A DNA stretch of 64,000 bases from Bacillus sp. NP157 (GTDB lineage Bacteria; Pseudomonadota; Gammaproteobacteria; Xanthomonadales; Rhodanobacteraceae), in contig CP076546.1 of NCBI GenBank assembly GCA_018889975.1, positions 62,001 through 126,000 of the forward strand. The letters are read 5' to 3'. The notes beneath the pieces were generated by a model. It was not told the origin of the DNA, ran no database searches, and worked only from the letters and a program-made list of their open reading frames with translations. A program made the position numbers and the translations under genes. Of the stretch, positions 9,710 to 18,709 are shown piece by piece (position 1 is the first letter of the stretch; each line of letters begins with the position of its first letter).

Positions 9710-9887
9710 CAGCCAACAGCGCGGTGATGCAGGAGCGTGAGTCATCGTCCTTGCCGAATGCCTTCGAACCAAGTCGGAGACGTGCGCTGGTTTCACCGCT
9801 TCCATAACCCACGAACAACGATGTGGTCGGGTGAACCGCTGGCCTGCATCAATCCATAGCCTCATTCGCCCGAAGCGAAGCAGTCGG

Positions 9888-9910
9888 TTCGCGCGCAGGC
9901 ACGCTCCTAC
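9888..9910 (-). repeat. GTAG-type REP palindrome, one-base variant
   Basis: Minus-strand copy of the GTAG palindrome with GTGCC in place of GCGCC. It faces the plus-strand copy at 9687 and lies about 28 bp outside unit B. Confidence 0.72.
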
Positions 9911-9938
9911 GTACAAATCTCGCGGCAAGGATGAGGAG

Positions 9939-10177
9939 AGCCCTCGGTGCCTGCCCTCGAGGCGAGTTCGTGGCGGCGAGGGGGCCGGGCGGAAGAAGCC
10001 CGAAGGGGGCCGGCCAGGACGGCCGGCCGTTTCTGCCGAGACAGGAGTCGAGTCAGAAACCTCCGCCCGGCACCCGGTGCGCGGCCGACGGCCAAATAAA
10101 GAAACGGGCTGCGGAGCAGCCCCTCCCTGTCGCACGCCAGAACGCTGTCTGAGCAGCGAGGGTAGGCACCGAGGGCT
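9939..10177 (-). repeat. Long repeat unit B (239 bp), terminal inverted repeats
   Basis: The 21-bp ends (9939-9959 and 10157-10177) are complementary with a single mismatch. The unit has the same end-adjacent boxes as unit A (GAGGCGAG on one side, CTGCTCAGACAG complement on the other) but a different and longer core, including GGGCTGCGGAGCAGCCC and GGCCGGCC-rich palindromes. The core is repeated inverted in unit C (13138-13376) at the other side of valS, so B and C form a roughly 240-bp inverted repeat flanking valS. Confidence 0.85.
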
Positions 10178-10244
10178 GTCCTGCGACCACGTACGAGCGC
10201 CGCGCGGAGCAGGGCCGCCCGAGCGCGGCCCGTCAGTTCAGTCC

Positions 10245-13001
10245 TCAGGCGCCCAGCTTGCGGGCCTGCTCACGCATGGCATCGGCCTGGCGGGTCCAGT
10301 CGGTGATGCGCTGGCGTTCCTGTTCGACGACTTCGGCCGGGGCGTTGGCGACGAAGTTGGCGTTGCCGAGCTTGGCTTCGCATTTGCGGACTTCGCCTTC
10401 GATGCGGGCGATTTCCTTGGCGAGGCGGGTCTTCTCGGCGCCGACGTCGATGAGGCCTTCCAGCGGGATCAGCGCGCGCATGCCACCGATGACGGCGGCG
10501 GCCGCGGCGGGTTCCTCGCCGTCGACCCAGGCCGGCGTTTCGACGCGACCGAGGAAGGCGATCTGGGCGGAGAACTTGTCGGCACGCGCACGATCGGCGG
10601 CATCGCCGTCGGCGAACAGCAGCGGGATGACCTTGCCCGGGGCGATGTTCATCTCGGCGCGGATGCGGCGGACGCCGGTGAGCACGTCCTTGATCCATTC
10701 CACTTCCGCGGTGGCGGTGGCATCGCCTTCGATCTCGTCGGCTTCCGGGTACGGGCGCAGCATGATCGTCTCGCCGTCGATGCTGAGCAGCGGGCGGACG
10801 TTCTGCCAGATCTCTTCGGTGACGAACGGGATCAGCGGATGCAGGGCGCGCAGCAGCGTCTCCAGCACGTGGGCCAGGGTGTAGCGGGTCGAAGCGATGG
10901 CGCTTTCGTCGGTGCCGTTGAGCGCGGGCTTGGACAGCTCGAGGAACCAGTCGCAGAACTCGTTCCAGGTGAACTCGTACAGCGCCTGCGAGGCGAGGTC
11001 GAAGCGGTACAGCGCGAGCTGTTCCTTCACCGTGGCCAGCGTGTCGCGCAGGCGGGTGAGGATCCAGCGCTCGGCTTCGGTGGACGGCGGGACCTTCGCG
11101 ACCGGGCCGTCGCCGAGGTTCATCAGCACGAAGCGCGAGGCGTTCCAGAGCTTGTTGACGAAGGCCTTGTAGCCGGCGGCGCGCTCGAGGTCGAACTTGA
11201 TGTCGCGGCCATGCGTGGCGAGCGAGGCGAAGGTGAAGCGCAGCGCGTCGGCGCCGAAGGCGGGGATGCCTTCGGCGAATTCCTTGCGCGTGGCCTTCTC
11301 GATCTTCTCCGCCATCTTCGGCTGCATGAGGCCACGCGTGCGCTTGGCCAGCAGGTCATCCAGGGTGATGCCGTCGATGATGTCGAGCGGATCGAGCACA
11401 TTGCCCTTCGACTTCGACATCTTCTGGCCGTCCTTGTCGCGGATCAGGCCCGTGAAGTAGACGTCCTTGAACGGCACTTCGCCGGTGAAGTGGTCGGTCA
11501 TCATGATCATCCGGGCGACCCAGAAGAAGATGATGTCGAAACCGGTGACCAGCACGCTGGTCGGCAGGTAGCGATCGAAGCCGCGTTCGGCCTGTGCCTG
11601 CGGATCGGGCCAGCCCAGCGTGCTGTGGCTCCACAGCGCCGAGGAGAACCAGGTTTCCAGCACGTCGGCATCGCGGCGCAGGGCGCCGGTGTAACCCTGC
11701 GCGGCGGCGAGCTTGGCTGCCTCGGCCTCGTCGTGGGCGACGATGATCGAACCTTCGTCGGTGTACCACGCCGGGATCTGGTGGCCCCAGGTGAGCTGGC
11801 GGCTGATGCACCAGTCCTGGATGTTGGTCATCCAGTGGCGGTAGGTGTTGATCCAGTTTTCCGGGACGAGGCGGACCTTGCCTTCCTCGACGATCTCGAG
11901 GCCACGTGCGGCCAGCGTGTCCATTTTCACGAACCACTGCCAGGTGAGGTAGGGCTCGATGACCTGGCCGGTGCGGTCGCCGCGCGGGACCTGCAGCTTG
12001 TGCTTCTTCGTCTCGACCAGCAGTTCCTGCGCCTCGAGGTCGGCGAGCACGGCCTTGCGCGCGACATAGCGATCCATGCCGCGGTATTTCTCCGGCGCGG
12101 CGTCGTTGATCGCGGCCTCGTCGGTGAGGATGTTGATCATCGGCAGGTTGTGGCGCTGGCCGATCGCGTAGTCGTTGAAATCGTGCGCCGGGGTGATCTT
12201 CACGCAGCCGGTGCCGAAATCCTTTTCGACGTAGTCGTCGCCGATGATCGGGATCTGGCGATCGGAGAGCGGCAGGGCGAGCATCTTGCCGATGAGGTGC
12301 GCGTAGCGCTCGTCGTCCGGATGCACGGCCACGGCGACATCGCCCAGCATGGTTTCCGGGCGCGTGGTGGCGACGATGAGCTCACCCGAGCCATCGGCCA
12401 GCGGGTAGCGGATCGACCACATCGAGCCGTCTTCTTCCTCGCTCACCACCTCGAGGTCGGACACGGCCGTCTTCAGCACCGGATCCCAGTTCACCAGCTT
12501 CTGGCCGCGGTAGATCAGGCCTTCTTCGTGCAGGCGCACGAAGGTTTCGAGGACGGCCTTCGACGGGCCTTCGTCCATGGTGAAGACTTCGCGGCTCCAG
12601 TCGCCGGACACGCCCATGCGGCGCATCTGGCGGCCGATGGTGCCGCCGGATTCCTTCTTCCACTCCCACACGCGGGCGATGAACGCGTCACGATCGAAAT
12701 CGGAGCGTTGCTTGCCTTCGGCGTTGAGCTGGCGGGTGACGACCATTTCGGTCGCGATGCCGGCGTGGTCGGTGCCGAGCTGCCACAGGGTGTCGTAGCC
12801 GCGCATGCGGTGGTAGCGCACCAGGGTGTCCATGATGGTGTGCTGGAACGCATGGCCCATGTGCAGCGTGCCGGTGACGTTGGGCGGCGGCAGCATGATG
12901 GTGTAGGGCGTGCCCTTGCCGGACGGCTTGAAGTAGCCGTTGGCTTCCCACTGGGCATACCACTTCGACTCGATCTGGCTGGGTTCGAAACTCTTGTCCA
13001 T
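10245..13001 (-). CDS. valS: Valyl-tRNA synthetase
   Basis: 918 residues. It charges tRNA-Val with valine. Class I signatures are HMGH at 47-50 and KMSKS at 527-531. An editing domain lies between them, and the C-terminal coiled coil of bacterial ValRS is present ([23 protein letters not shown]...). The start [18 protein letters not shown] at ATG 13001 matches the family; longer readings run into the repeat at 13138. A TACAAT box at 13060-13065 on the minus strand may be its -10 element, so the gene appears to carry its own promoter. It sits at the expected pepA-holC-valS locus but in reverse orientation, framed by inverted repeat units B and C. Confidence 0.96.
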   Translation of the reverse strand: MDKSFEPSQIESKWYAQWEANGYFKPSGKGTPYTIMLPPPNVTGTLHMGHAFQHTIMDTLVRYHRMRGYDTLWQLGTDHAGIATEMVVTRQLNAEGKQRSDFDRDAFIARVWEWKKESGGTIGRQMRRMGVSGDWSREVFTMDEGPSKAVLETFVRLHEEGLIYRGQKLVNWDPVLKTAVSDLEVVSEEEDGSMWSIRYPLADGSGELIVATTRPETMLGDVAVAVHPDDERYAHLIGKMLALPLSDRQIPIIGDDYVEKDFGTGCVKITPAHDFNDYAIGQRHNLPMINILTDEAAINDAAPEKYRGMDRYVARKAVLADLEAQELLVETKKHKLQVPRGDRTGQVIEPYLTWQWFVKMDTLAARGLEIVEEGKVRLVPENWINTYRHWMTNIQDWCISRQLTWGHQIPAWYTDEGSIIVAHDEAEAAKLAAAQGYTGALRRDADVLETWFSSALWSHSTLGWPDPQAQAERGFDRYLPTSVLVTGFDIIFFWVARMIMMTDHFTGEVPFKDVYFTGLIRDKDGQKMSKSKGNVLDPLDIIDGITLDDLLAKRTRGLMQPKMAEKIEKATRKEFAEGIPAFGADALRFTFASLATHGRDIKFDLERAAGYKAFVNKLWNASRFVLMNLGDGPVAKVPPSTEAERWILTRLRDTLATVKEQLALYRFDLASQALYEFTWNEFCDWFLELSKPALNGTDESAIASTRYTLAHVLETLLRALHPLIPFVTEEIWQNVRPLLSIDGETIMLRPYPEADEIEGDATATAEVEWIKDVLTGVRRIRAEMNIAPGKVIPLLFADGDAADRARADKFSAQIAFLGRVETPAWVDGEEPAAAAAVIGGMRALIPLEGLIDVGAEKTRLAKEIARIEGEVRKCEAKLGNANFVANAPAEVVEQERQRITDWTRQADAMREQARKLGA

Positions 13002-13137
13002 GCTGGGGTTCCCGGCGCGGGCCGCGTGGGCGTCGCGATTTGGCAGGCGAAAAGGGAATATTGTAGTTTTTTCAGGGGCCCACGGCGAGGCGCGGGGGGC
13101 CGACTTCCGCTCGGCGCTCGGGCGTTGCGGCGGGAAG

Positions 13138-13376
13138 AGCCCTCGGCGCCTACCCTCGCTGCTCAAACAGCGTTCTGGCGTGCGATAGGGAGGGGCTGCT
13201 CCGCAGCCCGTCTTCTTATTGGCCTGCGGCCGCGCACCGGGTGCCGGGCGGAGGTTTCTGACTCGACATCCTGTCTCGGCAGAAACGGCCGGCCATCGTG
13301 GCCGGCCCCCTTCGGGCTTCTTCCGCCCGGCCCCCTCGCCGCCACGAACTCGCCTCGAGGGTAGGCGCCGAGGGCT
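13138..13376 (+). repeat. Long repeat unit C (239 bp), perfect 21-bp terminal inverted repeats
   Basis: Ends 13138-13158 and 13356-13376 are exact reverse complements; the left end begins AGCCCTCGGCGCCTACC, one base different from unit A, and the change is mirrored at the right end. The core is that of unit B in the opposite orientation, with the same palindromes (GGGGCTGCTCCGCAGCCC and the GGCCGGCC-rich stretch). Confidence 0.85.
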
Positions 13377-13431
13377 CTTCCTCCACGTTCCCGCAAGCTG
13401 GGTTGGACGGCCCGACGCCACGGCGGCCCTT

Positions 13432-13454
13432 GTAGGAGCGCGCCTGCGCGCGAA
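13432..13454 (+). repeat. GTAG-type REP palindrome
   Basis: GTAGGAGCGCGCCTGCGCGC followed by GAA, about 55 bp outside unit C. It is identical to the copy at 9687 and faces the minus-strand copy at 13569. Confidence 0.75.
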
Positions 13455-13568
13455 TAGGGTTGCTTAAACACAGCAGGTGCCGGCGCCCAGGATCATCATT
13501 TCAATGTGATTCGATGGCGTCCGCATGAATCGGTGAACTAGGTCCCATCATTCCCGCTACGTTGGATT

Positions 13569-13591
13569 TTCGCGCGCAGGCGCGCTCCTAC
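13569..13591 (-). repeat. GTAG-type REP palindrome
   Basis: Minus-strand copy, about 28 bp outside unit D. The spacing and the ACGCAAATCTCGCG flank match the arrangement of the copy at 9888 with unit B, so the palindrome and the long unit seem to travel together. Confidence 0.75.
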
Positions 13592-13619
13592 ACGCAAATC
13601 TCGCGCGAGCTGCAAGAAC

Positions 13620-13758
13620 AGCCCTGGGCGCCCACCCTCGAGGCGAGTTCCGCACAAGAGAGCGCCCGCAGGGCAATCAAATACATGGGCCGCGGCTGCG
13701 GCCAACCTTATCGAACGCGGAGGACCTGTCTGAGCAGCGAGGGTGGGCGCCCAGGGCT
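13620..13758 (-). repeat. Long repeat unit D (139 bp), perfect 21-bp terminal inverted repeats with three mirrored changes
   Basis: Ends 13620-13640 and 13738-13758 are exact reverse complements; the left end begins AGCCCTGGGCGCCCACC. Compared with unit A, three positions of the end differ and each difference is matched by its complement at the other end. The core is that of unit A, inverted. The outer flank GGTCCTGCGACCACG also matches, inverted, the flank of unit A. Confidence 0.85.
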
Positions 13759-13834
13759 GGTCCTGCGACCACGCACGAGCGCCGCGGGTCGGCGCCTACA
13801 GCGCGGTGGCCGCGTTGTAGGTGATACTTGTGCG

Positions 13835-15775
13835 ATGACTGAACTCGATGTGGCCGCGATCCTCGGCGCGGAGGGCCCATTCGCCCGCGAAGTACCCGGA
13901 TTCGCGCCACGCGAAGCCCAACAACGCATGGCCTCCGCCGTCGCGGACGCCATCGACCAGCGCGAGCTACTCATCGCCGAAGCCGGCACCGGCACAGGCA
14001 AGACCTTCGCGTACCTCGTCCCCGCGCTCGCCTCCGGCCGCAAAGTCATCGTCTCCACCGGCACCAAGGCCCTGCAGGACCAGCTGTTCTTCCGCGACCT
14101 CCCGCGCGTCCACCACGTGCTCGGCAGCCGCGCCAAGACCAGCCTGCTCAAGGGCCGCGCCAACTACCTCTGCCTGCACCGGCTCGACCAGGCCGTGCGC
14201 GAGGGCAACCCGGACCGCCAGCTGGCCACCCAGCTGTCGGCGATCCGGGCCTGGTCGGCACGCACCCGGCGTGGCGACCGCATGGAGATGATCGACATCC
14301 CCGAGGATTCCCCGGTCTGGCCACGGGTCACCTCCACGCCCGAGAACTGCCTGGGCAGCGAGTGCCCGTTCTTCGACGACTGCCACGTCGTCAAGGCCCG
14401 ACGCGAGGCGATGGAGGCCGACGTGGTGGTGGTCAACCACCACCTGCTGCTGGCCGACCTCGCCCTCAAGCAGGAAGGCTTCGGCGAGATCCTCCCGGGC
14501 GCCGACGCGTTCATCCTCGACGAAGCCCACCAGATCCCCGAGCTGGCCGGCCAGTTCTTCTCGCAGAGCGTCGGTTCGCGCCAGCTGGTCGACCTGGGCC
14601 AGGACGCCCTGGCCGAGGCCCAGGGTGTCACCGGCGCGACCAGCCAGTTGCTGGAGCCGGTGGAGGCCGTGCAGGACCTGGTCAAGCGCCTGCGCCTGGC
14701 GATGGACCCGCTGCCGCCCAAGGGGCCGTTCGGCGCGCTGGAGCGCGACAGCGGCGTCCACGACCTGCTCGGCGAACTGCGTGACGTCGTTGCCGCCATG
14801 TCGGACCTGCTGGCCGGCCTGGGTGAGCGGTCGCGTGGCCTGGCCAACGTGCACGAGCGCGCGCAGATGCTCAGCCTGCGGCTGGACCGCATCGCCGAGG
14901 AACACTCCGCCGCCGACGTGCGCTGGTACGAGACCTGGCCGCGCGGTTTTGCCCTGCACGCCACGCCGCTGGACCTGGCCTCGCCGCTGCGGGCGATGCG
15001 GATGGCCACCAACGCGGCATGGATCCATACCTCCGCCACGCTGTCGATCGCCGGGGACTTCCAGCACTTCGCCCGCCAGCTTGGTATCGAGGACCCGGTC
15101 ACCCTGAATGTCGAAAGCCCGTTCGACTACGGGCGGCAGGCGCTGGCCTACCTGCCGAAGGACCTGCCGGATCCCTCGGCGCGCGATCACACCGACAAGG
15201 TGATCGCCGCGATCCGCCCGGTGCTGGATGCATCCGACGGCCGGGCGTTCCTGCTGTTCACCTCGCACCGTGCGTTGCGCCGCGCGGCCGAACTGCTGGA
15301 GGGGCGCGTGCCGTGGCCGCTGTTCGTCCAGGGCACGGCACCACGGCATCGCCTGCTCGAAGAATTCCGCCTCAGCGGGCGCGGCGTATTGCTCGGTGCG
15401 GCGAGCTTCTGGGAGGGCGTGGACGTGGCCGGCGAAGCGCTCAGCGTGGTCGTCATCGACAAGCTGCCCTTCGCGATGCCGGACGATCCGGTCCTGCAGG
15501 CACGGCTGGAAGCGCTGGAAGAGGCGGGGATCAATCCCTTCATGGGCTGGCAGGTGCCGACGGCGGTGATCGCCCTGAAACAGGGAGCCGGCCGGCTGAT
15601 CCGCGACGTGCACGACCACGGGGTGCTGGTGCTGTGCGACCCGCGCCTCACCACCAAGGGCTACGGCCGGCTGTTCCTCAACAGCCTGCCGCCGATGCCG
15701 CGCACCCGCGAACTCGGCGACGTCACCGCGTTCTTCGACAGCCGAAAACCCGACGCCGCCCCTTCCGCGCCCTGA
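13835..15775 (+). CDS. yoaA: ATP-dependent DNA helicase, YoaA/DinG (XPD-like) family
   Basis: 646 residues from ATG 13835 (MTELDVAAILG); the longer frame starts inside repeat DNA. Superfamily 2 helicase with Walker A AEAGTGTGKT at 48-57 and the DEAH box at 229-232. Cys113, Cys172, Cys177 and Cys183 are placed to bind the 4Fe-4S cluster of XPD/DinG helicases. Length and sequence are closer to YoaA than to DinG. In E. coli yoaA adjoins tsaB (yeaZ), and tsaB is two genes downstream here. YoaA is known to bind the chi subunit HolC, encoded at 8954, and to help with repair of blocked replication forks. Confidence 0.88.
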   Translation: MTELDVAAILGAEGPFAREVPGFAPREAQQRMASAVADAIDQRELLIAEAGTGTGKTFAYLVPALASGRKVIVSTGTKALQDQLFFRDLPRVHHVLGSRAKTSLLKGRANYLCLHRLDQAVREGNPDRQLATQLSAIRAWSARTRRGDRMEMIDIPEDSPVWPRVTSTPENCLGSECPFFDDCHVVKARREAMEADVVVVNHHLLLADLALKQEGFGEILPGADAFILDEAHQIPELAGQFFSQSVGSRQLVDLGQDALAEAQGVTGATSQLLEPVEAVQDLVKRLRLAMDPLPPKGPFGALERDSGVHDLLGELRDVVAAMSDLLAGLGERSRGLANVHERAQMLSLRLDRIAEEHSAADVRWYETWPRGFALHATPLDLASPLRAMRMATNAAWIHTSATLSIAGDFQHFARQLGIEDPVTLNVESPFDYGRQALAYLPKDLPDPSARDHTDKVIAAIRPVLDASDGRAFLLFTSHRALRRAAELLEGRVPWPLFVQGTAPRHRLLEEFRLSGRGVLLGAASFWEGVDVAGEALSVVVIDKLPFAMPDDPVLQARLEALEEAGINPFMGWQVPTAVIALKQGAGRLIRDVHDHGVLVLCDPRLTTKGYGRLFLNSLPPMPRTRELGDVTAFFDSRKPDAAPSAP

Positions 15776-15851
15776 TTTGCCCGATACCCGGCCGCGAAGC
15801 CGCCGCCGGCCCGCGCAGCATCCTCCCCACATTCGCCAAGGGAGGAGCCCC

Positions 15852-17189
15852 ATGTTTCGCTGGACGCAATCGATCACCGCCAAGGTGCTGGGCATCGGGG
15901 TGCTTGCCCTGTTGATGATGATTCCACTGACCCAGGCCGACGGCCTGGTGCGTGAGCGCATGAGCATGCGCGACACCGCCATCAAGCGGGTGTCCGACGG
16001 GTGGGGTGGGCCGCAGGGGATCGGTGGCTTCGTCATCGCCGTGCCCTCGATCGAGCCGGTGCGCGACCCGCGCAGCGGCACGCCGGCCACGCGCGACAGC
16101 GTACGCATCGTGCTGGCCGACGAACTCGCCACCACCGCCGACCTGGCCGTGAGCAAGCGCCGCAGTGGCATGTACGAGGTGCCGGTCTACACCAGCGATG
16201 TGACCATCCGTGGGCGCTTCGTGGCCGCCGACATCGAGCGTGCCGCCACCGCCAGCGGGGCGACGTTGTATCCGGATCGCGCCGAGCTGCGCCTGCTGAT
16301 CGCCGACACCCGCGGCCTGCAGGGGATCACCGCCGCCACGGTCGACGGCCGCCCGGTGCGGCTGGCCTCGTCGTCGGCACGCATGGGTCCATACAGCGTG
16401 CTCTCCGTGCCGTTCCCGATCGATACCACGCGCAGCACGCCGATCGACTTCGCGCTGACCCTGCGCGTCGCCGGTACCGAAGCGTTCTCGGCGTTGCCGC
16501 TGGCCCGTTCCAGCACGCTGCGGCTGCGCTCGGGCTGGTCGGATCCGTCGTTCCAGGGCGCGATGCTGCCGGGCAAGAGCTCGGTGACTGCGAACGGTTT
16601 CGACGCCACGTGGCAGGCCCTCGACCTCAACCGCTCCTACGGCCAGCACTGGGACGGTAGCGACCAGGAGGTCAACGGCCGGCTGGCGAGCTCCGCCTTC
16701 GGCGTACGCCTGGTCGAGCCGGGCAGCGTGTACCAGCAGAACGATCGCGCCGGGAAATACGGCTTGCTGTTCATCGCCCTGACCTTCGTCGCCTTCTTCC
16801 TGTTCGAGGTGCTCAAGGGGCTGCGCCTGCATCCGGTGCAATACCTGCTGGTCGGCGCGGCCATGGTCAGCTTCTACGTCCTGTTGCTGGCGTTCTCCGA
16901 GCAGATCGGTTTCGGGCCGGCCTACCTGGTGGCGGCGGGTACCGTGGTCCTGATCGTGGGTGGCTACGCGGCGGCCGTGTTGCGTGCCCGCACCGCCGGC
17001 ATGGTGCTCGGCGGCGTGCTGGGGCTGGTTTACGCCATACTGTATGGACTGATCGGCGCGGAACAGTACGCGCTGCTGATCGGCTCGGTCGTGCTCGTGG
17101 CGGTCATCGCGCTGCTGATGTACCTGACCCGCCGCATCGACTGGTACGCCTATGGCGTGCCCTTCAACAGCCAGACGGATTCGCCATGA
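15852..17189 (+). CDS. creD: CreD-like inner membrane protein
   Basis: 445 residues, close to E. coli CreD. The start at ATG 15852 is preceded by a strong ribosome binding site (GGGAGGAG at 15840-15847). An N-terminal membrane helix (ITAKVLGIGVLALLMMIPL) and a large periplasmic domain of about 280 residues precede four or more closely spaced helices. CreD belongs to the CreBC regulon and has been linked to envelope integrity and beta-lactam response; its biochemical role is unknown. No creBC genes are in view. The stop overlaps the tsaB start (ATGA), so it is co-translated with tsaB, an unusual neighbour. Confidence 0.85.
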   Translation: MFRWTQSITAKVLGIGVLALLMMIPLTQADGLVRERMSMRDTAIKRVSDGWGGPQGIGGFVIAVPSIEPVRDPRSGTPATRDSVRIVLADELATTADLAVSKRRSGMYEVPVYTSDVTIRGRFVAADIERAATASGATLYPDRAELRLLIADTRGLQGITAATVDGRPVRLASSSARMGPYSVLSVPFPIDTTRSTPIDFALTLRVAGTEAFSALPLARSSTLRLRSGWSDPSFQGAMLPGKSSVTANGFDATWQALDLNRSYGQHWDGSDQEVNGRLASSAFGVRLVEPGSVYQQNDRAGKYGLLFIALTFVAFFLFEVLKGLRLHPVQYLLVGAAMVSFYVLLLAFSEQIGFGPAYLVAAGTVVLIVGGYAAAVLRARTAGMVLGGVLGLVYAILYGLIGAEQYALLIGSVVLVAVIALLMYLTRRIDWYAYGVPFNSQTDSP

Positions 17190-17884
17190 ACTTCCTCGCC
17201 ATCGAAACCTCCACCGAAGCCTGTTCCGTCGCACTCGTCCATGGCGACGAAGTGATCGAACGCAGCGAGATCGCGCCGCGCCGCCACGCCGAGCTGGTCC
17301 TGCCGATGGCCGACGCACTGCTGGCCGAGGCGGGGCTGTCACGCAACGCGCTCAACGGCATCGCCGTCGGTCGCGGCCCGGGTGCGTTCACCGGCGTGCG
17401 CCTGGGCGTCTCGCTGGCCCAGGGCATGGCCATGGCGCTGGACGTCCCGGTCGTGACGGTGTCCTCGCTGGAGGCGCTGGCCCTGGAAGCACCCGAGGAC
17501 GATGCGGCGATCCTGTCGGTGATCGACGCGCGCATGGGCGAGATCTACGTGGCCGCCTGGCGGCGCGAAGACGACGGTAGCGTCAGCCTCATGGACCACG
17601 AGCGGGTCGACACCGCGGCGGCCCTCGTGCTGCCCGAAGCGATCGCCTGGCACGTGGTCGGCACCGGCTGGGCCACGTACGAAGCGGTGCTGCGCGAACG
17701 GATCACCGCACCGATCCGCTCGGCGGACGGCGCGCGCTTCCCGCAGGCCCGGCACATCGCCGAGGTCGCCGCCCGTCGTTTCCGCGATGGAGGTGCCGTG
17801 GCGCCCGAGCTTGCGCTGCCTGTCTATCTTCGCGACAAGGTCGCCCTGACGTTGGTCGAGCAGGGCAAGCCGCGGCCGGTGTAA
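17186..17884 (+). CDS. tsaB: tRNA threonylcarbamoyladenosine biosynthesis protein TsaB
   Basis: 232 residues. TsaB pairs with TsaD and TsaE to form t6A37 in ANN-decoding tRNAs. The family hallmarks are clear: 'FLAIETSTEACSVAL' at the N-terminus, 'RRHAELVLPM', and 'GRGPGAFTGVRLGVSLAQGMA' near residues 64-84. The C-terminal half is less conserved, as usual. The start overlaps the creD-like stop. Position after a yoaA-type gene matches the E. coli yoaA-tsaB linkage. Confidence 0.94.
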   Translation: MNFLAIETSTEACSVALVHGDEVIERSEIAPRRHAELVLPMADALLAEAGLSRNALNGIAVGRGPGAFTGVRLGVSLAQGMAMALDVPVVTVSSLEALALEAPEDDAAILSVIDARMGEIYVAAWRREDDGSVSLMDHERVDTAAALVLPEAIAWHVVGTGWATYEAVLRERITAPIRSADGARFPQARHIAEVAARRFRDGGAVAPELALPVYLRDKVALTLVEQGKPRPV

Positions 17885-17904
17885 TAACCCAGGAGGAGGG
17901 GCGT

Positions 17905-18537
17905 GTGGGGACACTCAGGGTCGTAGGCGCCACCGTTGTGTTCGCGCTTTTCCAGCAGGCCGCGATGGCGGCCACGAGCGAGCCGAGCGCGCCCTCGGGT
18001 GTCATCCTGGACCCGCTCTTCGGTATCCCGGTGGCGTGGGGCGCGGTCCCGTACGACCGCGCGCCCGACCTCGTCTACGCGTGCGACTCACTGGGCAAGC
18101 AGCCGCGCGGGTATCTGTTCCTCTTCGGCAGCACGACCCGGGACGGCGTGACCTACGCGCTCGTCCATGGGTGGGAGCGCGTGCCGGACGGGTCGGGTGT
18201 CGACGGCGCAGGGCCCTTCGAGCAGGATGTGACGGCCACGATCGTCGTCGTGAAGGCGGGGCGGTGTATCGGCACCATGGCGGATGGCTACGCCTGGAGC
18301 AGAAGCCAGCGTGATCGCTCGATCGCGGCGAGCTATGGCATCACGGATGCCGTGGTCACTGCGCTGCTCGACGACGGGTTCGAACGGACGTTACGGGCCT
18401 ATGGAGGCCCGCGCCCCTTTTTGAAAGCGCTGAACGAGAATGCACCGGCCACAGGCCTCGGGCGATTGGATTACCTGGCAAGGAAGGTGGAATCCCTGCG
18501 TAAATCGGCCGGCATGGGTGGCGCTGGGGCCATGTAG
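17905..18537 (+). CDS. Hypothetical exported protein
   Basis: 210 residues from GTG 17905, preceded by AGGAGGAGG at 17891-17899; a GTG at 17903 is in another frame. An N-terminal segment ending AAMAATSE looks like a cleavable signal peptide. The remainder contains two Cys residues (in VYACDS and GRCIG) that could form a disulfide. I do not recognise the family. It follows tsaB by 20 bp on the same strand and marks the start of a run of small genes of unknown function. A perfect 16-bp palindrome (GTAGGCGTTCGCCTAC, 18534-18549) overlaps its stop codon. Confidence 0.65.
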   Translation: MGTLRVVGATVVFALFQQAAMAATSEPSAPSGVILDPLFGIPVAWGAVPYDRAPDLVYACDSLGKQPRGYLFLFGSTTRDGVTYALVHGWERVPDGSGVDGAGPFEQDVTATIVVVKAGRCIGTMADGYAWSRSQRDRSIAASYGITDAVVTALLDDGFERTLRAYGGPRPFLKALNENAPATGLGRLDYLARKVESLRKSAGMGGAGAM

Positions 18538-18549
18538 GCGTTCGCCTAC
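18534..18549. terminator. Short palindrome at the stop codon of 17905-18537
   Basis: GTAGGCGTTCGCCTAC folds into a 7-bp stem with a 2-base loop. There is no T-tract after it, so it would be at most a weak terminator or an mRNA 3' end hairpin. Confidence 0.3.
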
Positions 18550-18709
18550 AGACATCGCCTTCCTGATTAATTAACGTCCGTACCGCCTTCACTCGTGGTG
18601 TCCGTGAAGCCTTCTTGACTCGCCCGTAGGACGCGCGCTCCTGGGTGCGTGACGGATTCCGTGTAATCGCTACCGAAACGGCGACGATGGTTTCTTCGAC
18701 GGATATCTC

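Larger units (their letters stand above)
9377..10244. other. Non-coding repeat-rich gap between holC and inverted valS
   Basis: This 868-bp gap holds no convincing gene. It contains two long repeat units (9492-9629 and 9939-10177) in opposite orientation, each with a 'GTAG' palindrome on its inward-facing side (9687-9709 and 9888-9910), and about 180 bp of unremarkable sequence between those palindromes. Next to valS, at 10208-10227, lies a GC-rich hairpin (GGGCCGC...GCGGCCC) without a T-tract. Open frames through this gap have repeat-derived composition and match no family I know. Confidence 0.8.
13002..13834. other. Non-coding repeat-rich gap between valS and the yoaA-type gene
   Basis: This 833-bp gap mirrors the one at 9377-10244. 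It contains unit C, a plus-strand GTAG palindrome, about 115 bp of plain sequence, a minus-strand GTAG palindrome and unit D. At 13797-13820 lies a short GC-rich sequence (GGCGCCTACAGCGCGG) just before the helicase gene. No protein gene is supported in it. The part next to valS (13002-13085) should hold the valS promoter. Confidence 0.8.

Noticed and set aside
9377-10244. CRISPR array or insertion sequence in the repeat-rich gap
   Set aside because: The repeats are few, long and inverted, not short direct repeats with equal spacers, and no transposase is encoded.
9831-13364. 1177-codon open frame on the plus strand opposite valS
   Set aside because: It is antisense to a complete valS with all class I motifs and starts and ends inside the repeat units. 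Long antisense frames are expected at this GC content.
13967-16171. 734-codon minus-strand frame opposite the yoaA-type gene
   Set aside because: Antisense to helicase motifs; no family resemblance.
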